From NCBI GenBank assembly GCA_009784235.1, contig WRCC01000001.1:241506-305505 (forward strand): a DNA stretch of 64,000 nucleotides, written 5' to 3'. Below the pieces are notes generated by a model. It worked only from the letters and a program-made list of their open reading frames with translations, was not told the DNA's origin and made no database searches. The first letter of the stretch is position 1, and each line of letters opens with the position of its first letter. The translations under genes and the position numbers were made by a program. The stretch is from Alphaproteobacteria bacterium. GTDB taxonomy: Bacteria; Pseudomonadota; Alphaproteobacteria; Rs-D84. Below are positions 59,498 to 64,000 of this stretch, one piece after another.

Positions 59498-60732
59498 TGT
59501 CGTTGAAATTTAATCTTATTGCAACAAGTGGCGGCGCGCGGCGGGGCAGTGTCGAGACCGCGCACGGGACTTTTCAGACGCCGGCGTTTATGGCCGTTGG
59601 GACTGCGGCGACCGTGAAAGGTTTAACCATGGACATGGTTGCGGCGACGGGTACGGAAGTTATCCTTGGCAATACTTATCATCTTATGCTGCGACCCGGC
59701 GGCGATTTGGTTGAACAGATGGGGGGCCTTCATAAATTTTCCGGATGGCGCGGGCCCATATTGACCGACAGCGGCGGATTCCAAGTTATGTCGTTGTCGG
59801 CATTGACCAAGATGAAAGAAGAAGGTGTCGAATTCACATCGCATATCAACGGCGGGATAAAACATTTTTTAACACCGGAAAAATCTGTACAGATACAGCA
59901 CCAGCTGGATTCGAACATTACAATGGTTTTGGACGAATGTTTGCGATTGCCGGCCACACGGGAACGGGTTGCCGCGAATGTTGATATGGTGACGCGATGG
60001 GCGCAACGTTCAAAAGATGCTTTTATCAACCGGCCGGGATATGGAATTTTCGGAATTGTCCAAGGCGCAGATTATCCAGACCTGCGCGCGAAATCAGCGG
60101 CCGCGCTGATTGATATTGGATTCGACGGATATGCCGTGGGCGGATTGGCCGTGGGCGAACCGCAGGAAGTCATGTTCGAAATGCTGTCTGCAACCGTGCC
60201 CGCCCTGCCCGCTGACAAGCCACGATATTTGATGGGTGTTGGAACGCCGATTGATATTTTGGGCGCGGTGGAGCGCGGCATTGATATGTTCGATTGCGTG
60301 ATGCCAACACGCGCGGGACGAACCGCCCAGGCTTTTACACAACACGGCACAATGAATATGCGAAATGCGAAATTCAGAGACGACCCGCGGCCGCTGGATG
60401 AAAATTGCGGGTGTCCGGCGTGCACTGGATGTCTCCCCCTCCTTGAGGGGGAGTGTCATCGCGAGGCGATGACGAGGGGGAGCTCCCCCCAGTCGGCTAT
60501 GCCGACAGCCCCCTTCAAGGAGGGGGGCACACGCAATCACTTGTCGCGCGCATACATCCATCATCTGACGAAATCTAATGAAATGTTGGGCGCCACATTA
60601 TTGACCCAACATAATCTTTGGTTCTATCAGGATTTGATGGAAAATATTCGTCTTGCAATAGAGCGCGGAAATTTTATAGAATTCAAAAACCAATTTATAA
60701 AGAAATACACAGGAGAGAATGATGGCATTTAA
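59497..60732 (+). CDS. tgt: tRNA-guanine transglycosylase with an inserted palindromic element
   Basis: 411 residues against about 375. It exchanges G34 for preQ1 in tRNAs with GUN anticodons. Catalytic and binding motifs are TDSGGFQVMSL (Asp), EGVEFTSHINGG, GYAVGGLAVGE and DIFDCVMPTR-like MFDCVMPTRAGRTA (Asp nucleophile). The zinc site is CGCPAC ... QHN; the element (about residues 312-344) sits between the third Cys and the His ligand. Zinc ligands and the downstream helix are intact. The stop overlaps the next gene by 11 bp. Confidence 0.95.
   Translation: MSLKFNLIATSGGARRGSVETAHGTFQTPAFMAVGTAATVKGLTMDMVAATGTEVILGNTYHLMLRPGGDLVEQMGGLHKFSGWRGPILTDSGGFQVMSLSALTKMKEEGVEFTSHINGGIKHFLTPEKSVQIQHQLDSNITMVLDECLRLPATRERVAANVDMVTRWAQRSKDAFINRPGYGIFGIVQGADYPDLRAKSAAALIDIGFDGYAVGGLAVGEPQEVMFEMLSATVPALPADKPRYLMGVGTPIDILGAVERGIDMFDCVMPTRAGRTAQAFTQHGTMNMRNAKFRDDPRPLDENCGCPACTGCLPLLEGECHREAMTRGSSPQSAMPTAPFKEGGTRNHLSRAYIHHLTKSNEMLGATLLTQHNLWFYQDLMENIRLAIERGNFIEFKNQFIKKYTGENDGI
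60432..60529 (+). mobile_element. In-frame palindromic element, copy 4 (tgt)
   Basis: TCTCCCCCTCCTTGAGGGGG, hairpin GTCATCGCGAGGCGATGAC, GAGCTC, hairpin GTCGGCTATGCCGAC, CCTTCAAGGAGGGGGGCA. Read in the same frame as the queA copy (CLPLLEGECHREAMTRGSS), one shifted from the nifJ copies. Confidence 0.85.
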
Positions 60733-61699
60733 AAAGAAACCACAAGAAATCGAAGTAATTGATACAGGCGGGGCGAAATTTGTAAAGCGCAAGACTTCGT
60801 GGATAAAGCGCGTCAATATGATTTTTGCAATTATTTCTGTGTTGTGGTTGGCGTTTGTGTTCTATGCGCCTTTGCACGTTAAAAATAATTATTCGGAACC
60901 GATTAAAAAATCCATCGTCGTATCGATGTTCTTTGATTTGCAAAATTATCTGCAAGAACAATATGCGAATTTGCTGAAAGGCATTGCGGGGCAAATCGAC
61001 TTATCCAAACCAATCGGCGTTGCGATTGAAAAAGTAAAGATGGCCGAAAAACCGGTCGCAAAAGTCGAACAAGCATCGGCCCAGGCAAAACAAGCGACCG
61101 AGCAAGTGACCGAACGCGCAGGCCGATTGACCGGCATTGCAAATCGTGTTGGCATTAATACTGCGCCGGTTGATACCGCCGTGGGTGGTGCGGTGGCCAA
61201 GGCAACCGGTGCAATTGACCAAGTTGACGACGTTACGCGCCAAGTGAACGAACGCCTGGATAAAATCACGGGCGAACTGGAACGCATCGCACAATTCGAA
61301 ATCGACAAAGCAATGGACCAACAGATAAAAGCATTCCTGGATAAACACACTGGATTGGGCACAACCTTGCTGACCAATTATGGCATTGATACTGTGCGGC
61401 CGTGGCGGCCAAGCACATGGCCGATTACGACGCGTATATATAATGACCTGGAACGTTCGAACCTGACCATTATGCAATCGCTGATGGGATTGGTGAATAA
61501 GTACTTTGGATATGTCGCATGGGGCCTTGTCATCGCGGCATGGGCGGGCGGTCTGGTAGTGTGGTTTATGATTATGGGTAAATATCGTAATCTGGTGCGG
61601 CCGTTCTTGATATGTCCGCGCTGTGGTCATACATACGCCGACAAGCGTACGGGCTATATGCTGGCCAAAGTATTAAAGCCATGGCAGTGGTTCTTCTAA
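60722..61699 (+). CDS. Membrane protein with coiled coil and zinc ribbon
   Basis: 325 residues from the ATG at 60722 (the ATG 3 bp earlier is too close to the AGGAGAG site). One helix near the N terminus (about 32-52), a long Ala/Gln/Val-rich helical region (about 100-185), a second helix (about 255-280) and a C-terminal CPRCGHTYADKRTGYM zinc-ribbon-like pair. No family recognised. It overlaps tgt by 11 bp and ends the operon. Confidence 0.65.
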   Translation: MAFKKKPQEIEVIDTGGAKFVKRKTSWIKRVNMIFAIISVLWLAFVFYAPLHVKNNYSEPIKKSIVVSMFFDLQNYLQEQYANLLKGIAGQIDLSKPIGVAIEKVKMAEKPVAKVEQASAQAKQATEQVTERAGRLTGIANRVGINTAPVDTAVGGAVAKATGAIDQVDDVTRQVNERLDKITGELERIAQFEIDKAMDQQIKAFLDKHTGLGTTLLTNYGIDTVRPWRPSTWPITTRIYNDLERSNLTIMQSLMGLVNKYFGYVAWGLVIAAWAGGLVVWFMIMGKYRNLVRPFLICPRCGHTYADKRTGYMLAKVLKPWQWFF

Positions 61700-61730
61700 A
61701 AAAATGCGCCCGATGGGCGCATTTTTTATT
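61700..61730 (+). terminator. Terminator of the era-queA-tgt operon
   Basis: AAAATGCGCCC/GGGCGCATTTT hairpin with T-run. Confidence 0.9.
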
Positions 61731-61742
61731 GCTTTTTTCTGA

Positions 61743-61791
61743 TAAGATTACCGAAACAAATAGATACTTTGTCAACTGTATTTTATAATTA
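61743..61791 (+). promoter_or_regulatory. Shared upstream box (copy C) with TATAAT
   Basis: TAAGATtaccGAAACAAATAGATACTTTGTCAAC, then TATAAT about 10 bp further on; upstream of the second chitin-binding-like gene. Confidence 0.5.
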
Positions 61792-61822
61792 TTCCTAATT
61801 AACAGAATGTAGGGATATTGTT

Positions 61823-63406
61823 ATGCAGAAAATCAAAGTATTGCTTTTTGTTTTATTGTGCACGTTTGGCACGCCGGTATTGGCCGTGGCATCGACATGC
61901 CCAACGTTTGATGCCGCAACCGGAAATACGGCGACATCGCCGAATCCATTGGACGTTATATGGCAATCTGGCCATGTATGCAATATTCCGGGCGACCAAG
62001 TTTTTACGGATGAACTGGGCACTTTTACTTTTGGTTCGAATTGTCATATGACCTGTGCTGCTGGCTGGGTTCGGTCAAATGGTGTGTGCATAAGTGCGCC
62101 GTCGGGTGGCATTGGTCAGAATTTCGCGCCCGGATCGTGCACAGCGGGTACCATGCCAACATGTCCGCCAACGGGTGAAGCATTTTTTTCACACCCAGGC
62201 AGCTGTACCCAATTTTATCGCTGTAACAACGGTGCTTTGGAATGCCGCGAATGTACAGCAGGCGTAAACCAACATTGGAATCCAGCGGCCGGTAAATGCG
62301 ATACACCTGCGAATGCAAAATGCCCAATGCCATTCACGCGCAACTGTACAGCAACAGGTGCTTCATTGGCAACCCAGACATGTTTCCAGGGAACCGCTGC
62401 AACACATTGCACCAGATGCACCCCGGTAACATGCAGCAGCGGATGGCATATGAATAACATAAATTCTAGTGCTGAAAATTTTTTCAATAATGCGCAAAGC
62501 GGGCTTACCCGCTGTCAAAGATGTCCGCCCTGGCAGTGGTTATCAACTGCTGGCGTATGCTTTAGCCCAGATGTAACTGAAGATGGCAATGATTTATGTG
62601 GGGTTCCAAATTCTTACGGTGTGAAAATGTGTAATCATCAAACCGGCGTATGTACACCGTGCGTATGGGAATGTCGCGATGGACATATGAAATCCGGCAA
62701 CACATGTCGCGCCCGGGATCCGGCATCCGGTCCCGGTGTTAATTATTTCGCACCTTGTCCAATGCGAAACGGTACAGGGCACAAACTGTGCAGCTCAAAT
62801 TCTTCTAACTGTGGTGCTTGTAATGTAACCAGTTGTGATGCCGGATTCTTTCAATCTGGGAATAGCTGCCATGCCACTGAAACATGGAAGACGAGTTGCG
62901 CGCCCGCACCGCATACTGGTGGAATCCAAGCATGCAATGCAGCCGGCACAACTTGCGGTAATTGCTTCGCATTTGATTGTGGTGGTGGCCAAGTTCAATC
63001 AACGACGGGCGAATGCTTTGCACCTACCCAAAACCAAGCGTGTACGCCACCCAGTCCGGATAACGCCACAGGGAACCAACAATGTAACGCCAATGGCACA
63101 TTGTGTACAGCATGCACATTCACCGGATGCGCGCCTGGATTCAATCTGGAAAACGGGGAATGCATGCTACCATGTCCATCCGGTGCGGTAACGCTGAATT
63201 GTTCGCTGTCCACAGAGTACTCTATTTTCGCACGTCATCCGAATGATTGCAGATTCTTCTCTTATTGCGAAGATGGTAAAAGCCAATGCCGACAATGTCC
63301 GGCGGGTTTGCACTGGAATCAAGAAATAGAAACCTGTGATTGGGCTGGGAATGTAAACTGTTGCGATGTATGGGCGAATCCGTATTGTTATATCCCAGGA
63401 AGTTAA
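61823..63406 (+). CDS. Exported Cys-rich protein with two chitin-binding type-2-like (CBM14) domains, second copy
   Basis: 527 residues from the ATG at 61823. Paralogue of 15469-17082: same signal peptide plan, a nearly identical N-terminal FDAATGNTATSPNPL block, a first peritrophin-like domain (about 112-170: HPGSCTQFYRCNNGALEC) and a last one (about 465-520: HPNDCRFFSYCEDGKSQC, LHWNQEIETC). Middle CxxC repeats such as NANGTLCTACTFTGC are shared. The upstream region also matches. Two conserved copies argue for a real role, probably host-glycan binding. Confidence 0.75.
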   Translation: MQKIKVLLFVLLCTFGTPVLAVASTCPTFDAATGNTATSPNPLDVIWQSGHVCNIPGDQVFTDELGTFTFGSNCHMTCAAGWVRSNGVCISAPSGGIGQNFAPGSCTAGTMPTCPPTGEAFFSHPGSCTQFYRCNNGALECRECTAGVNQHWNPAAGKCDTPANAKCPMPFTRNCTATGASLATQTCFQGTAATHCTRCTPVTCSSGWHMNNINSSAENFFNNAQSGLTRCQRCPPWQWLSTAGVCFSPDVTEDGNDLCGVPNSYGVKMCNHQTGVCTPCVWECRDGHMKSGNTCRARDPASGPGVNYFAPCPMRNGTGHKLCSSNSSNCGACNVTSCDAGFFQSGNSCHATETWKTSCAPAPHTGGIQACNAAGTTCGNCFAFDCGGGQVQSTTGECFAPTQNQACTPPSPDNATGNQQCNANGTLCTACTFTGCAPGFNLENGECMLPCPSGAVTLNCSLSTEYSIFARHPNDCRFFSYCEDGKSQCRQCPAGLHWNQEIETCDWAGNVNCCDVWANPYCYIPGS

Positions 63407-63428
63407 TAATAAAACTAAAGGAAAACAT

Positions 63429-63644
63429 ATGAACAAAGTTAGATTATTTACAATCGGTGCGGCTGCGACGGCATTATCGCTGGGTGCTTGCGGCGAGAAA
63501 CAGATTGCCGAACCTAAAGAAAAAGATAAACAAGAAAAAGTTTGTACAAGAGAAACGGATGATCGATACCCGATTCAATTGCCAAATCCAAATCACAAAC
63601 CTTGGATGAACATCGGCGGTGTGGATTTCGGAAAACAAAAATAA
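63429..63644 (+). CDS. Small lipoprotein
   Basis: 71 residues from the ATG at 63429 (AAAGGAAAA). Lipobox LSLGAC at about 21, then a very charged Lys/Glu/Asp linker and a short tail with one Cys (KVCTRETDDRYP). It follows the Cys-rich gene by 22 bp and is likely co-transcribed. Function unknown. Confidence 0.7.
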   Translation: MNKVRLFTIGAAATALSLGACGEKQIAEPKEKDKQEKVCTRETDDRYPIQLPNPNHKPWMNIGGVDFGKQK

Positions 63645-63695
63645 AAGTTAAAAACAAACCAAGGAAGAAGGAAATAGCCCAAAAGGATAATTAAA

Positions 63696-64000
63696 ATGAA
63701 AAAAAACATAAAAACATTTATTAACTATAAAATACTGCCCTTGTTCTTGTTCGTGGCGCCTGTATTTACCGCTTGCGATAAAAGCGAAGAAATGGATTTT
63801 AATACAGAATTGAAAACCCGAATGAATCGTGTTTATACGGCATTTCCACCAGCCAGACAAATAAATGAAACTGTTTTTGATAATCAATTCAAAATCGCAG
63901 AAGAATATTTGGTTGGCACAGGCGAATTACCACGGGGCGAAGCAAAAGATATTCTCGATTCCAGTCGGGTCGCCAACAAAATGATTGGCGCAATAAAAAA
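63696..64000 (+). CDS. Putative lipoprotein, cut by the window end
   Basis: 101 codons visible from the ATG at 63696 (AAAAGGAT upstream), no stop before the window end. Signal with lipobox FTAC at about 29, followed by CDKSEEMDFNTELKTRMNRV. No family recognised. Probably in the same operon as the small lipoprotein and the chitin-binding-like protein. Confidence 0.65.
   Translation, partial: MKKNIKTFINYKILPLFLFVAPVFTACDKSEEMDFNTELKTRMNRVYTAFPPARQINETVFDNQFKIAEEYLVGTGELPRGEAKDILDSSRVANKMIGAIK

Overview
The window looks like chromosome of a Gram-negative, probably anaerobic or microaerophilic, animal- or gut-associated alphaproteobacterium. The Gram-negative evidence is lpxB, a PagL-like lipid A deacylase, bamE, an envC/amidase pair and several outer-membrane barrels. 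The lifestyle inference rests on a pyruvate:ferredoxin oxidoreductase, rubrerythrin, collagen-like and phage-tail-fibre-like exported proteins, and two exported proteins that look like peritrophin-type chitin binders. The taxonomic call is inference: there is no 16S gene, and all family calls come from reading motifs, not from searches.

Layout. 1-3.5 kb: 3' end of an acyl-CoA synthetase gene, DUF378 protein, lipoprotein aldo/keto reductase, small membrane protein, barrel protein. 3.5-9.4 kb: AT-rich genomic island in a tRNA-Lys gene (tyrosine recombinase, AAA_13/RloC-like ATPase, membrane partner, DUF488 protein, possible dual-OB protein), bounded by a 41-bp repeat of the tRNA 3' end. The intact tRNA-Lys(UUU) carries a 216-nt group I intron. 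9.8-21.9 kb: rpsD, tRNAs Glu, Asp, Thr and Phe, M15 peptidase/GNAT operon, RelA/SpoT-like protein, chitin-binding-like protein, structured ncRNA candidate, spermidine-synthase-like protein, Tat-exported amidase, rubrerythrin. 21.9-28.2 kb: rfbC-rfbD, then a surface-protein operon (barrel, collagen-like, two tail-fibre-like, glycine-rich). 28.2-40.8 kb: envelope sugar genes (GT8, two WbsX-like, lpxB, GT92), ctpA, rpmB, AAA_28-CYTH gene with a -1 frameshift, envC, pagL-like. 40.8-49.9 kb: tyrS, rpsB-tsf with a pseudoknotted leader, nifJ, HTH regulator, bamE, csp. 49.9-55.5 kb: giant collagen-like protein with a second barrel gene upstream. 56-61.7 kb: era-queA-(membrane protein)-tgt-(membrane protein). 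61.8-64 kb: second chitin-binding-like protein and two lipoproteins.

The most striking feature is a family of about 95-bp palindromic elements inserted in frame in conserved enzyme genes: twice in nifJ, once in tgt between zinc ligands, and once in queA. In queA the two arms are separated by a DUF559 (Vsr/PD-(D/E)XK-like) nuclease coding segment, also in frame. This suggests a mobile element whose short copies are non-autonomous derivatives, tolerated inside proteins as extra peptide loops, comparable in principle to Rickettsia palindromic elements.

Other candidates for undescribed biology are a duplicated barrel + collagen-like gene pair, a shared upstream box before surface genes, and the three-way-junction RNA near 17.3-17.5 kb.
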